Below are positions 23,126-33,764 of a stretch of 64,000 nucleotides of DNA, in pieces. The notes below the pieces were generated by a model. The model did no database searches. It was not told the DNA's origin and saw only the letters and a program-made list of their open reading frames with translations. The stretch is from contig JAVHZZ010000003.1 in NCBI GenBank assembly GCA_036250195.1, forward strand, positions 60,305,289 to 60,369,288, written 5' to 3'. The number at the start of each line of letters is the position of its first letter. Position 1 is the stretch's first letter. This DNA is from Mixophyes australis. Lineage: Eukaryota > Chordata > Amphibia > Anura > Limnodynastidae. Position numbers and translations under genes: made by a program.

Positions 23126-24732
23126 GGATGAAGTTTTCCAGAAGGACCTCGCTGTGATAGTACGGCTCCTGTGCCAACAGAAGAGGCATCTACCTCCAGG
23201 ACAAAAGGACGAGAACAATCTGGCTGTTGAAGAATGGGTGCAGATGAAAAGAGAGACTTTAATAATATAAAGGCTTGGATAGCCTCAGAGGACCAAATAC
23301 CAGCATCAGCAGATTTGCGGGTCAATGCTGTGATGGGAGCCACGAGAGAGGAGTACCCCTTGATAAATTGAAGATAATAGTTGGAGAATCCTAGGAAGCG
23401 TTGAGTGGCCTTAAGGCCCGAAGGTTGGGGCCAGTCTAGTATGGCTTTCAATTTTGTGGGATCCATCTGTAGACCGGTGCCCGAAATAATATATCCCAGG
23501 AAAGGAATTTGTCTCTGCTCGAAGGTGCATTTCTCCAATTTGCAAAATAACTGATTTTTTCGGATACGAGAGAGGACCTCCAATACATGAGTACGATGAG
23601 ATGCTAGATCTTGAGAAAAGATGAGAATGTCGTCCAAGTAGATGACTACAGATTGGTACAAGAGGTCTTGAAACAGCTCATTCATAAAGCTCTGAAATAT
23701 GGCTGGGGCATTGCATAGCCCGAAAGGCATGACCAGATATTCAAAGTGGCCGTCTCGGGTGTTAAACGCCGTCTTCCATTCATCCCCCTCCTTAATGCGT
23801 ATAAGGTTATACGCTCCTCTGAGGTCAAGTTTAGAAAAGATGGTGGCACCCTTAATCCGGTCAAATAATTCAGAAATCAGTGGCAGTGGATACCGATTTT
23901 TAACGGTAATGGCATTCAGGCCTCTGTAATCAATGCAAGGGCGGAGACCCCCATCTTTCTTTTTTACGAAGAAGAAGCCAGCCCCAGCTGGGGAGGCAGA
24001 CTTGCGGATGAAGCCCCTGTTTAGATTTTCTTGGATATACTCCTCCATAGCCTTAGACTCCGGGAGGGAAAGGGGGTAAACCCGGCCCCTGGGAATGGGT
24101 TTACCAGGTATCAGATCAATGCCACAGTCCCAGATTCTGTGAGGAGGAAGTCTAGTGGCCTCTTGTTGACAAAAAACATCAGAGAAAGTTTGGTATGGTT
24201 CAGGTAGGAGAGTCACAGGAAATTCTTGGGAACGTCTAGGACTATTCGGAGGAACCACTCTCTGTAGGCAGCGAGAGAAGCAGGACTGTCCCCATGACAA
24301 TATGTGACCAGATTTCCAGTCCAAGGTGGGAGAGTGGACCCGAAACCATGGAAGTCTTAGGATGACTGGATTGGTAGACCTCTGTATTACTAAAAAAGAA
24401 ATCTTCTCTCGATGAAGTGCTCCTATCTGAAGCAGAAGGGGAATAGTGCGTACCAGAATGGACCCCTCAGGAAGTCTTCCCCCATCAATGGCCATCAGAG
24501 AGATGGGTTGTTCCAACGCTTGTGTGGGCATAGCGAATTGTTTAACTACAGTGGCAGAAATGAAATTTCCTGCGGCTCCGGAATCTAGAAGAGCCGACTG
24601 CGGGAAGGTCTTTTGTCCTAACTGGAGGGAAATGGGAATAGACAGGCAATCATTACTATTGGGAACTGACTGACACTGAGAAAAGAGGCCCAACGATACA
24701 GCTCCAGAACTCGTTAGGCCCTGTCGTTTCCC
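23100..24732 (-). CDS. pol: Gypsy pol, protease-RT-RNase H (N-terminal part)
   Basis: Open frame 24693-23089 (534 codons); the TTG at 24693 is not a real start. The frame is entered by -1 frameshifting from gag at 24726-24732. Aspartic protease has DSG at residues 37-39 (ALLDSGAAGNFIS). RT runs from about 185 to 440, with the catalytic Asp of motif A at 290 (LDLRGAYNLIRI), [13 protein letters not shown] at about 322, and YLDD at 352-355. The thumb (RFLGFSNYYLQFIKGYS) follows, then RNase H beginning FVLEVDASSVGTGAVLSQ at about 497. After LHPC the frame is lost by one extra base near 23121-23125 and a stop follows at 23089; the correct continuation lies in the next frame. A one-base difference alone separates this copy from an open pol, so it could also be a sequencing error. 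Confidence 0.95.
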
Positions 24733-25637
24733 GAGCGTTTAGGACAAGAACTCAGGAGATGGCCGCTCTCTCCACAATATAAACACAACTTGTTCCGAAA
24801 TCTCCTCTCCCTTTCTTCGGCTGATAGGCGGGTCCTCCCAAGTTGCATGGGCTCTTCAGGAGGGAGAACCGGGGTTTGGAAGTTGGGGGCCAAGCGAATC
24901 ATACTACGCCGTGACTGTTCCTTCTCGGAATTACGTTCCTTGAAACGCAAATCAACTTTGACACAGAGGGAGATAATGTCGTCCAAAGACGTAGGGAGCT
25001 CCTGGGATACCAACTCGTCTTTGATTCGGTCTGAAAGGCCCTGCCAGAATGTAGCTACTAGGGCCTCATCGTTCCAGCGAAGTTCAGAGGCCATAGTTCT
25101 GAAGTGGACCGCATACTGCCCCACAGACTGGTTTCCCTGGCGGAGACGTAGTAAGCCGGAAGCGGCATTGGACACCCTTCCTGGCTCATCAAATATTTTC
25201 TTGAAGGTGGACAAGAAGAGGTTGAAGTTATGTAGAATGGGGTCGTCCCTCTCCCATAAGGGGGAAGCCCATGCTAAGGCTTGACCGGACAATAACGAAA
25301 TCACATAGGCCACTTTTGTTTTTTCGGAAGGGAAGTTCCCAGGTAGAAGCTCGAATTGTATGGAGCATTGATTTAAGAATCCTCTGCAATATTTAGGGTC
25401 TCCGTCGAACTTGGGTGGGTTAGGTAACCGTAACTGCGAGGAAGAAGCTGCTGCTGCGGCCTGAGGTACAGGAGCCACTGCCGGCCCAGGTGATCCACCA
25501 GCCACAAGGGTGTTCTGGACAACATCCAACCGAGTGGATAGACTATTGAGGAATTTTAAAAGTTGCTCTTGGTTGGCTTCTTGCTTATCCATCCTTCCTA
25601 CTAAATGCTCCAACAGATCTTTAGCTGTGGTATCCAT
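24714..25637 (-). CDS. gag: Gypsy Gag polyprotein
   Basis: 307 codons from the ATG at 25637, beginning MDTTAKDLLEHLVGRMDKQE. The N-terminal part (about 5-45) is predicted helical and may form a coiled coil. The middle has the capsid-like region of sushi-type Gag (PPKFDGDPKYCRGFLNQC at about 73-90, then the WASPLWERDD region). A CCHC zinc knuckle, CLYCGESGHLLSSC, lies at about 285-298 and binds RNA. The protein packages element RNA into cytoplasmic particles. The start lies only 13 bp inside the 5' LTR. Translation ends in TAA at 24714-24716, four codons after a -1 slippery heptamer. The same capsid family gave rise to mammalian PEG10 and RTL genes, but here it sits in an element with LTRs, so it is not a domesticated gene. 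Confidence 0.95.
   Translation of the reverse strand: MDTTAKDLLEHLVGRMDKQEANQEQLLKFLNSLSTRLDVVQNTLVAGGSPGPAVAPVPQAAAAASSSQLRLPNPPKFDGDPKYCRGFLNQCSIQFELLPGNFPSEKTKVAYVISLLSGQALAWASPLWERDDPILHNFNLFLSTFKKIFDEPGRVSNAASGLLRLRQGNQSVGQYAVHFRTMASELRWNDEALVATFWQGLSDRIKDELVSQELPTSLDDIISLCVKVDLRFKERNSEKEQSRRSMIRLAPNFQTPVLPPEEPMQLGRTRLSAEERERRFRNKLCLYCGESGHLLSSCPKRSGNDRA
24726..24732 (-). promoter_or_regulatory. -1 ribosomal frameshift heptamer (gag-pol)
   Basis: The minus strand reads G GGA AAC in the gag frame, the canonical X XXY YYZ slippery form. Slipping back one base moves ribosomes into the frame that encodes protease-RT, before the gag stop at 24716. The same heptamer is used by PEG10, a sushi-derived gene. 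A downstream stimulatory structure was not verified. Confidence 0.85.
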
Positions 25638-25650
25638 GGTCAGAGCAAAC

Positions 25651-26094
25651 TGTAACAGATTCTGGATACTATATTACTAATCTTGATTAGCACTGGCTTA
25701 CCTGAGGTGCGGAGTCTAACGATCTCCCCGGTGGTCACCAAGAACCGCCGCAAGGCGGGATGGGCTTCGCTGCCAGGAGTCGCAGGTCGCGGTCCCCAGG
25801 TTCGCCTCAAGATGTAGTACAGCGGAGTGAAGCAGTGGTAGCGGAGTCAAACAAGCCGGTTCGGTACACAGGAATGGAGTCAGGCAGAATCAGAAGGCAA
25901 CTCGGAGTCAACAAGCCAGGTTCGGTACACGGGTCACAAGAATAGGAGAATGGTCAGCAAGCCGGGTCGGTACACAGGGAACGGAGAGCCAGGGAAGTCA
26001 GACAGGCAGAGATCAGCACACAGGAAGAAACTGGAAGCTGGAAGACACTGCAATCCACGAAGAGCAGGAGCCAGGAACAGGTAAGTGCGTGACA
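25651..26094 (-). mobile_element. Gypsy chromovirus 5' LTR
   Basis: 444 bp, the same length as the 3' LTR at 20958-21401, with about 8 mismatches (1.8%). CCCAG follows at 26095-26099, completing a 5-bp target duplication. Promoter elements inside the LTR were not resolved. Confidence 0.97.
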
Positions 26095-26405
26095 CCCAGC
26101 TACCTGAAGCCAGGAAGTAGCACAGTGCCTGTTATCCCCAGCTACCTGAAGCCAGGAAGTAGCACAGTGCCTGTTATCACCAGTTACCTGAAGCCAGGAA
26201 GTAGCACAGTGCCTGTTATCACCAGTTACCTGAAGCCAGGAAGTAGCACAGTGCCCGTTATCCCCAGCTACCTGAAGCCAGGAAGTAGCACAGTGCCTGT
26301 TATCACCAGTTACCTGAAGCCAGGAAGTAGCACAGTGCCTGTTATCCCCAGCTACCTGAAGCCAGGTAGTAGCATAGAGCCTGTTGTCACCAGATATCTG
26401 GTGCC
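26095..26405. repeat. 42-bp minisatellite, right block
   Basis: About seven units continuing the array at 20596-20957. Joining the blocks at the CCCAG duplication restores a normal unit, showing the array existed before the Gypsy insertion. Confidence 0.95.
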
Positions 26406-26509
26406 ATGAACTAGAACAGTGCCATGTACATGAACATGTATAGCCAACGGAAGCCATATTTGTTATTCTACTACATCTTGTACCTACCTGTCAAGTGCAT
26501 CCCACACCT

Positions 26510-26643
26510 CTTAGATTGTAAGCTCGTTTGTCCAGTGCCATCCTTAACTTTTGTTTCATGTTATTGTATGTAATCTGTTCGTATCATGATCTCATCAATG
26601 TACTGCGCTGCATAATATGTCTGTGCTCTATAAATAAAAGTTA
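26510..26643 (+). repeat. LINE-like 3' tail, divergent family
   Basis: TTAGATTGTAAGCTCGTTTG, then CTGCGCTGCATAATATG and GCTCTATAAATAAAAG. These match the layout of the L2/CR1-like tail seen at 14265-14420 and 33427-33570 but from a different subfamily. No coding part is attached. Confidence 0.6.
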
Positions 26644-26989
26644 ATAAAAACTAGAGATGCTCACTGACCCCCGTGTTTTGGTTTTGGATCTGGATTACTG
26701 GCGTGTTTTGGTTTTGCAAAACCGCCATTGCGTGCTTTGGTTTTGTTTGGTTATATTTTGCCATTTTGTTTAAAAATCAATGTTTTTGGGCATAAAATAA
26801 CCAAATTTAGTGCTCCACCTATTTCTTGGATAAGTAAGGTAATTCTAAAGCTAATAAATTAGGAAGAAAACAGTTTAATACCTGGTAGACCGTCCTTAAT
26901 TCTGCACACAAACCTGATTGTCTTCCCCTTCATCTTAGCCAATTGGCAATGCAGCCATCGTCTTTGGGTGTATATTACACCCTACATTT

Positions 26990-27560
26990 ATAGTTAAATA
27001 TATAAAGAAATGGACAAAGGCAGTTTGGTTTCTGTCTCTCTAGGCCCCCCTCCACTTGTAGAAAATACTAAAAAATTCAGCCGTTATAGACTGTACAATA
27101 TAAATTGAAATGGACAAAGGCAGTTTGAGTTTCAGTCGCTATAGACCCCCCCGCCCTCTACTTGTAGTTGAATAGAAAAATAGCAGCCTGCATAGACTGA
27201 ACAATATACAAAATAAATGGACCAAAGCAGTTTGGTGGCTGTCTATGACCCCCCTGCCCTCCACTTGTAGTTGAATAGAAAAAAAGCATCCTGCATAGAC
27301 TGAACAAAATACAAAATAAATGGACCAAGGAAGTTGTTGGCTGTCTATGCCCCCACCCCCCCCACCCCCGCCCTCCACTTGTAGTTGAATAGAAAAAAAG
27401 CAGCATGCAGAGACTGTAGAATTAGAATAGGAAAAGAAATGGAGAAAGGCAGTTTGGTATCTGCCTGCATCAGACCCCCTCTCCACTTGGGGTAAAATAG
27501 AAAACTGTTCAGCCGTTATAGACTCTAGAATATAAATAGAAATTGAGAAAGGCAATATGA
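26990..27560. repeat. Tandem ~95-bp units in hAT-like element A
   Basis: Five to six diverged units marked by AATGGACAAAGGCAGTTTGG, CCCCCCTCCACTTGTAG and CAGCCGTTATAGACTG or CAGCCTGCATAGACTG. Element B has only about two units at 30235-30410. Polyglycine or polyproline open frames across it come from the C runs. Confidence 0.85.
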
Positions 27561-27701
27561 TATCTGTCTGCATCATAATCATCAACATCATCCTTAGTGC
27601 CCTCGTCGCCTACACAAATCTCTCCCTCATCCTCTTCTAATTCAAAAGTGGCATCCTCAATTGGTGTTTCTCCGGCTACACTTGGGCTGTTAAGGCACAC
27701 A

Positions 27702-28262
27702 TCAGCAGAACTGCTGAAAGGTCCCTTTTATGGGTACACTGTCACTAACAGAATGCTCACGATTAGACATACCACTGTTGGATGGACTCTCCACAGGGAT
27801 TGGTGTAATTTCTGATTCAGAGCATACATTATCCTCTAATGCCTTACTGTTTTCTTGCAGTTTGGCTTTGACGCGTAACAGTAGTTGTGCACCACTTTTA
27901 GACTCCAAATTACTTGGTCTTGCTTGGTCACGATAGACCGTACAAGAAGAAGGCTCAGTAACATTTTTGGATCTGACACTAATAGAGAAAGGCGAATGCC
28001 TCATTCTTTCTTTGCCACTGCGTGTGTAGAATGGCATGTTGGCAATTATTTTGTTATCGGCAGTTAACTTTTCCTCAGTTACACTTCTTTTTCGCTTCAA
28101 CACGGTAAAAAAAATTTTGCTGTGTGTTTTTTTGCCTGATTTCAAAAGACTATGTAGTATGACATCGCCTTTCCCAGATGACGTACTGGGAACACTACCA
28201 TCAGGACTGGTGACAGAACCTGGTTGCTGATTCTGCTCATATGTGGACTGCTTTGAATCCAT
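27702..28262 (-). CDS. Conserved open frame of hAT-like element A, unknown function
   Basis: 186 codons from an ATG at 28262 (MDSKQSTYEQNQQPGSVTSP). It is polar and Ser-rich with a basic patch (VLKRKRSV at about 52-59) and no recognised domain. The later part (LLLRVKAKLQENSKALEDNV) could be helical. The same protein, including start, is encoded by element B at 30455-31195. The frame ends early relative to B because of a small indel near 27715-27735; the homologous acidic continuation is readable in another frame at 27509-27700 (LNSPSVAGETP). It may be the N-terminal exon of a larger transposase gene whose remainder was deleted, or a separate accessory protein. I do not assign a function. Confidence 0.6.
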   Translation of the reverse strand: MDSKQSTYEQNQQPGSVTSPDGSVPSTSSGKGDVILHSLLKSGKKTHSKIFFTVLKRKRSVTEEKLTADNKIIANMPFYTRSGKERMRHSPFSISVRSKNVTEPSSCTVYRDQARPSNLESKSGAQLLLRVKAKLQENSKALEDNVCSESEITPIPVESPSNSGMSNREHSVSDSVPIKGTFQQFC

Positions 28263-28269
28263 TTTAATG

Positions 28270-28810
28270 AAGCCAAAGCACTTGTAGTGCTAAATATTGT
28301 TTTAGATACTGCTGACAAATATGACTTTTGACAGTCGGAAAAATTACAGTAAAACACTGGGGAATATAGGACACCCCAAAAGCACTTGTAGTGCTAAACA
28401 TTGTTTTTTATACTACTGACAAATATGACTTTTGACAGCCAGAAAAATTACAGTAAAACACTGGGGAATATGGGACACCCCAAAAGCACTTGTACTGATA
28501 AAAATTGTTTTTTTTATACTGCTGACAAATATGACTTTTGACAGCCAGAAAAATTAATGCAAAAGAATGGGGAATATGGGACACCCCAAAAGCACTTTGA
28601 GTTCTAAATATTTTTTTTTATACTGCTGACAAATATTACTTTTGACAGCCAGAAAAATTAATGCAAAAGAATGGGGAACACCCCAAAAGCACTTGGAGTG
28701 CTAAAAATTGTTTTTTATACTGCTGACATATATGACTTTTGACAGCCAGAAAAATTAATGCAAAAGAATGGGGAATAAGGGACACTGCAAAAGCACTTGG
28801 AGTGCCAGAA
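28270..28810. repeat. Tandem ~105-bp units in hAT-like element A
   Basis: About five units, each with AGCACTTGTAGTGCTAAA or a variant, ATACTGCTGACAAATATGAC, and a GAATATGGGACACCCCAAAA end. AGCACTTGTAGTGCT is itself a perfect inverted repeat. Element B keeps about one and a half units at 31200-31325. Confidence 0.9.
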
Positions 28811-29174
28811 ATTGAAAAAAAAACCCTCCTCTTACTGCTGTAAAAATTGGTAATAAGTTTAGAATTGTATTGAATAGAAACAATAATGTGTCCAATTACG
28901 GCTCTGTCCCTGCGCTGATATACCCTGTGACCTAACCCTGCTCTTTCCCTCTGTCAAATGGCGATGGATTGCTGTGGAGGCTGGTATTTATGCTTTTCAA
29001 ATTTCGCGAGAACCGAGCTCAGAAATACAAATACGTCACGATGACGTTTTGCCTCGATTTTGATTCCGAATGGGCAGGAGAGTACTGAGCGTGCTCGGCT
29101 CGGTACTCGGATAGGCTCAATTCAGATGGTTTCGGATCTCGGTGGAACCGAGCCCGCCCATCTCTAATAAAAAC

Positions 29175-29860
29175 ACCCACCACATATAACATTTTACTAG
29201 CACTCTCTCAAATTACAAAATATCTTAGTAATAGTAAACATGCCCTACTGAAGTGTCTGCAGTCACAGGGAAAGGAAAACACTGAGCCTGTGCAGAAACC
29301 CTCGGAGCACATGGGCCCGGAATGCTGAAGCTGCTTACTCTGTTGTTGCACTGTGGTCATGCCCAGAGTAAAGGAAGTATGCCAGCCTAACCCCTTAATG
29401 CTCCTTCTAGATTATAATACGAGAAACATGCATATATATCATCCACTATTTTGCACTACCTTTTTGCTCCGGTTAGGCCTGTAATTATAAAGCATGCAAA
29501 TATTTTAATGTTGCATGTAATCCAATGTATGTAATAACGTAAAATGATAAAAAGTGTAAAGAAATCAACCTTAAAAATCCTTGCTATCCAGAGTTATATA
29601 ATAGCCAACGGAGGTTCAGATGAGCAGTAATAGTATAGGCAGTAGCAGAACAGCAAGTATTTTTCACAGGTAAAGTAGAAGTGTAGTATTATATAGTGAG
29701 TGGTGACTTCAGGTGGTTTTATCAATTCTACAAAGCAAATGTGCTCGTGTCATAGAAAAACTTCTGCAATTATCACTCAAATTATTGGTGCATGATATTG
29801 TGTACATTTTGCTCTTGTGCAGTAGCATAATAGCTGCAACAATAGTCACACCCTAAAAAT
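29175..29860. other. Intergenic between the two hAT-like elements
   Basis: No gene recognised. Confidence 0.5.
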
Positions 29861-31684
29861 TAGAGATGCTCACTGACCACCGTGTTTTGGTTTTGGTTTT
29901 GGATCTGGATTACCGTCGTGTTTTGGTTTTGGTTTTGGTTTTGCCAAACTGTCATTGCGTGTTTTGGTTTTAGTTTTGTTTGGTTTTGTTTTGCTATTTT
30001 GATTAAAAATCATTGTTTTTGGGCCTAAAATAACCAAATTTAGTGTTCCACCTGTTTCTTGGATAAGTAATGTAATTGTAAAGCTAATAAATTATCCAAA
30101 AAACAGTTTAATTCCTGGTAGGCCTTCATTAATTCGACACACAAACCAGATTGTCTTCCTCTCCATCTATGAATATTGGCAATGCAGCCATCGTCTTTGG
30201 ATGTATATTACACCCTACACTTATACTTAAATATGTAAAGAAATGGGCAAAGGCAGTTTGGTTTCTGTCTCTCTAGGCCCCCCTCCAGTTGTAGAAAATA
30301 CAAAAATAATTCAGCCGTTATAGACTGTACAATATTAATTGAAATGGAGAAAGCCAGTTTGGTTTCTGTCTCTATAGGCCCCCCTCCACTTGTATAAAAT
30401 ACCAAAAAATTCAAACCAGCCCAGATGTCAAACTGTTGTGATCTGCCACCTGCGTCATCTCTGCTTGTGTTTGGAAAGTGCAAATTGGTGCCAGAACCTC
30501 ACGTGCCAGAACTGCTGCAACTGGTGCCACCCTGCTGCCACTGGCGCAGGACTTACACAATCAACCGCATCCTCATCAGCGCCCTCGTCGGCTTCCCAAA
30601 TCTCCCCCTCATGCTCTTCTAATTCCAAAGTGTCATCATCACATGGTGTATCACCGGCTACACTCGGGCTGTTCAGGCACACATCAGCAGAATTGCTGAA
30701 AGGGTCCCTCCTTATGAGTACACTAACAGAATGCTCACGATTAGACATCCCACTGTTGGATGGACTCTCCACAGGGATTGGTGTCATTTCTGATTCAGAG
30801 CAAACATTATCCTCTAATGCCTTACTGTTATCTTGCAGGTCGGCTTTGACGCGTAACAGTAGTTGTGCACCACTTGTAGGCTCGGTAACATTTTTTGATC
30901 TGCCACTAATAGACAAAGGTGAAGGCCTCATTCTCTCTTTGCCTCTTTGCCACTGCTGTGTAGAATGGCATGTTGGCAATTTTATTTTTATCGGCACCTA
31001 ACTTTCCTCAGTTACACATCTTTTTCGCTTCAACACGGTAAAATTTTTTTGGGTGTGTGTTTTTTTGACTGATTTCAAAAGACTGTGTACTTTGACATCG
31101 CCTTTCCCAGATGACGTACTGGGAACACTACCATCAGGACTGGTGACAGAACCTGGTTGCTCATTCTGCTCATATGTGGACTGCTTTGAATCCATTATGA
31201 GCCCAAAGCACTTGTAGTGCTACAAATTGTTTTAGATACTGCTGACAAATATGAATTTTGATAGCCAGAAAAATTAATGCAAAAGAATGGGGACATCCCA
31301 AAAGCACTTGTAGTGCCAAATATTGAAAAAAAAAAAGACTCCTCTATCCTCCTCTCTTCTCTATCAATTGTTATCAGAAATGTATTCAGAATCATTATCA
31401 GAATTGTTATCAGAATTGTAATCAGAATTGGATGAAGAATAAGGTATATTCTCTGTCCCTGCTCTAATCAGCCTGTGACTACACCCTGCTCTGTCCCTCT
31501 GTCAAATGGCGATGGATTGCTGTGGAGGCGGGTATTTATAATTTTCAATTATCGCGAGAACCGAGCCCCGAGATCCGACAACGTCACAATGACGTTTTGC
31601 CTCGATTTGGAATCCGATTCGGTACTCGGATAGGCAAAGTTCGGGCGGGTTCGTTTCTCAGGGAACCAAGCACGCCCATCTCTA
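29861..31684 (-). mobile_element. hAT-like element B (1.8 kb)
   Basis: Same ends as element A (TAGAGATGCTCACTGACC ... CATCTCTA). It is flanked by the perfect 8-bp duplication CTAAAAAT (29853-29860 and 31685-31692). It is in the same orientation as A and about 0.7 kb shorter, mostly through having fewer tandem units. The independent duplications show A and B inserted separately. Confidence 0.9.
30455..31195 (-). pseudogene. Conserved open frame of hAT-like element B, interrupted
   Basis: Starts at ATG 31195 with MDSKQSTYEQNEQPGSVTSP, nearly the same as element A. A stop at 30998-31000 follows KRCVTEES; relative to A, a base is missing at this point. The frame reopens to 30455 and regains similarity at KERMRPSPLSISGRSKNVTE, continuing beyond A's stop with DVCLNSPSVAGDTPCDDDTL and an acidic run (EEHEGEIWEADEGADED). 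The overall product would be about 240 residues, basic at the N side and acidic at the C side. There is no recognised domain. Confidence 0.55.
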
Positions 31685-31692
31685 CTAAAAAT

Positions 31693-33419
31693 ATATGTTA
31701 TTTTATCCCATTTAAGACCAGATTCTTTGTGATGGTAACACACTGCACCGATTTTGACTGTAACTTTTTCCTTTCTCAACTTGTTGTTTAGCGGTTCTCT
31801 TTTTTCTGTACATAGGGGTTTCTTCTGCCACATATTGATAATATGAAATGACCATCAAAAGTATTTGCCAATTTATCCTAAGTATAGGAATATTACATAT
31901 GTGTACTTTAACAATTATAGGGGCAGGGACAGCCTGACGCTACGGTATTGTATAAACAGCATTCACATTTGAACACTGAGGGCGGGTTTCAAATAGCCAG
32001 GGATTTACCTTCTAGAATGTATAAACATCATATTGCAATAAAGACTTAAATGATCCCCAGTATGTACAAAATAAGTGTTTTATTTAATATGGTACTCCCA
32101 CGGTGCTAATTTCCGAAAAAAAATATTAAGTAACTTACATTTTCTACTTATATTCTTCATTTCTATTGCTATTTGTCCTCCTTCACTCTATAGCTAAAGT
32201 ATATACTTTTGCTTATTTTCTATCAAAATTATTTCTAAAAACAGACAATTATTTTCCTATATCTATTTACAGAATATAAAACACAAAACACATTGATTTG
32301 CTACTGCTAGTGGCCAGTGTTTATTCAAGCTCTTGGCAAAATAGAAGCGTTATAAAAATGGAATGAAAAAAAAAATTGTGAAATACAGCAATGGTCATCT
32401 TTAATTTGATATATAGGTGAGAACACTTACTAACAAAATGGAAAAATACATCACAGAATGAATTATTCATGTATCTGAAAGATAGGACTGCAAATGGAAA
32501 AATAACACCAAGTTCATGTTCTGTAGCCTGTTTTGCATTTAATATATTGTGGTGAAAAATTCAGGGCCATTTATTACAATGTGAGAAATATAAGGCTTCA
32601 TGTAACATTTTTCACCTGTTATGAATCCCTGAGGTTTTCTTTTAAAACAAACATGCTTAATAAATTAGTAAAATGCAGGTAACGTGTACTCTAGAGGCAT
32701 GATTTTAACATGTTTTCCATGTGCTTTGAAAGCTTTGTGCTTTTACTAATACAAGCTATTGTACTGGTAGCATGTGTCAACACGTGAGAAACACGTCAAG
32801 CCACATCCTAAACTCGCAGTTAAAATTTTAGAACACAGTGGTGGGAACAAGCCCAAAAGAAACCAATCATTCTATTTTAATGCAGGCTTTAGCAAATTGA
32901 AAGTGCATTAACGGCTTGGTAAGAACAAGCTTTCAAGGTTTAAATTGCACATTAACCACCTGTATAAATGCTACAAAAATAAAGGCCAAATCTACTTTTA
33001 CAAACAATTTAAATAGTTCATCTCTTGTTGCCTAGGAGGTTATTTACTAAAGTACCCATATAAGGGTCACATAAGCATAGCATGAGCTGGAGGAAGCCGT
33101 TTTGTGGCCTTGATCAAAATTCTTGAGAGTGCAGCCTGTTAATTTACTTGGAAGCAGTGACCTATGAATTAGTGCTGAAGGGCCTTAGTGATGTCAATAA
33201 GGAGCTGCTCCTTTATTTTGACAAGAGCCATTACTTGCCACCACTTCACGACTTTTAGAATCAGACTGCTGCTACCTTTATGGGTTTGCGGATACACCCC
33301 TGGAAATGTGCACGGTGGAAACATTGCTTCAAAGTCCAACGTTCTTCATTTACGTCTTACCTTATGCAATGAGAGAAGTGATATTGGTCGCTCTTGTGTG
33401 CTTCAATGTGTTTCCCAGA
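31693..33419. other. Intergenic, AT-rich
   Basis: No gene recognised in 1.7 kb. Confidence 0.5.
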
Positions 33420-33426
33420 CTGGTTG

Positions 33427-33572
33427 ATTGTAAGCTTGCGAGCAGGGTTCTCTTACCTCTCTGTCTGTATGTATTACTCAGTATTGTTTTATTAATGTTT
33501 GTTCCAAATTGTAAAGTGCTACGGAATTTGTTGGCGCTATATAAATAAATAATGATGATGATGATGATAATG
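33427..33572 (+). repeat. L2/CR1-like LINE 3' tail
   Basis: GATTGTAAGCTTGCGAGCAG, GGTTCTCTTACCTCTCTGTC, AAAGTGCTACGGAATTTG and GGCGCTATATAAATAAATAA followed by (GAT)n. It is nearly the same as the tail of the LINE at 14265-14420 (opposite strand), with no coding sequence attached. Confidence 0.8.
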
Positions 33573-33764
33573 GTTGAAGTGTACTTAGAAATTAGCTTTC
33601 CTGTAAGGTTCAAAATACATCTCATTACAAGTATTGGACAGGGCCAATCTCCGTAGTCTTTGTTCCGTGCAGATCAAGTCCTTTTGCGTCCTGGCTATGA
33701 CTGATATCAAGTTGAATGTAAGGTTGGGCATTAAAAAATAAAAAATTATTTTAGCCTGTTTACC

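Larger units (their letters stand above)
26652..29166 (-). mobile_element. hAT-like element A (2.5 kb)
   Basis: Ends TAGAGATG...CATCTCTA fit the hAT terminal pattern (YAGRG). The element is flanked by the perfect 8-bp duplication ATAAAAAC (26644-26651 and 29167-29174), the size made by hAT transposases. Inside are a GTTTTGGTTTTGG-rich left subterminal zone, two tandem arrays, one open frame on the minus strand, and a GC-rich right subterminal zone with GGCTCGGTACTCGG. No recognisable hAT transposase (BED finger, dimerisation domain) is present, so it appears non-autonomous. Confidence 0.9.

Noticed and set aside
24714..25637. Domesticated PEG10/RTL-type host gene
   Set aside because: It sits between two nearly identical LTRs with a target duplication and a full pol, so it is simply part of a recent retrotransposon.
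20596..26405. Tandem 42-bp units as a CRISPR array
   Set aside because: Units are contiguous with no unique spacers, and the genome is eukaryotic.
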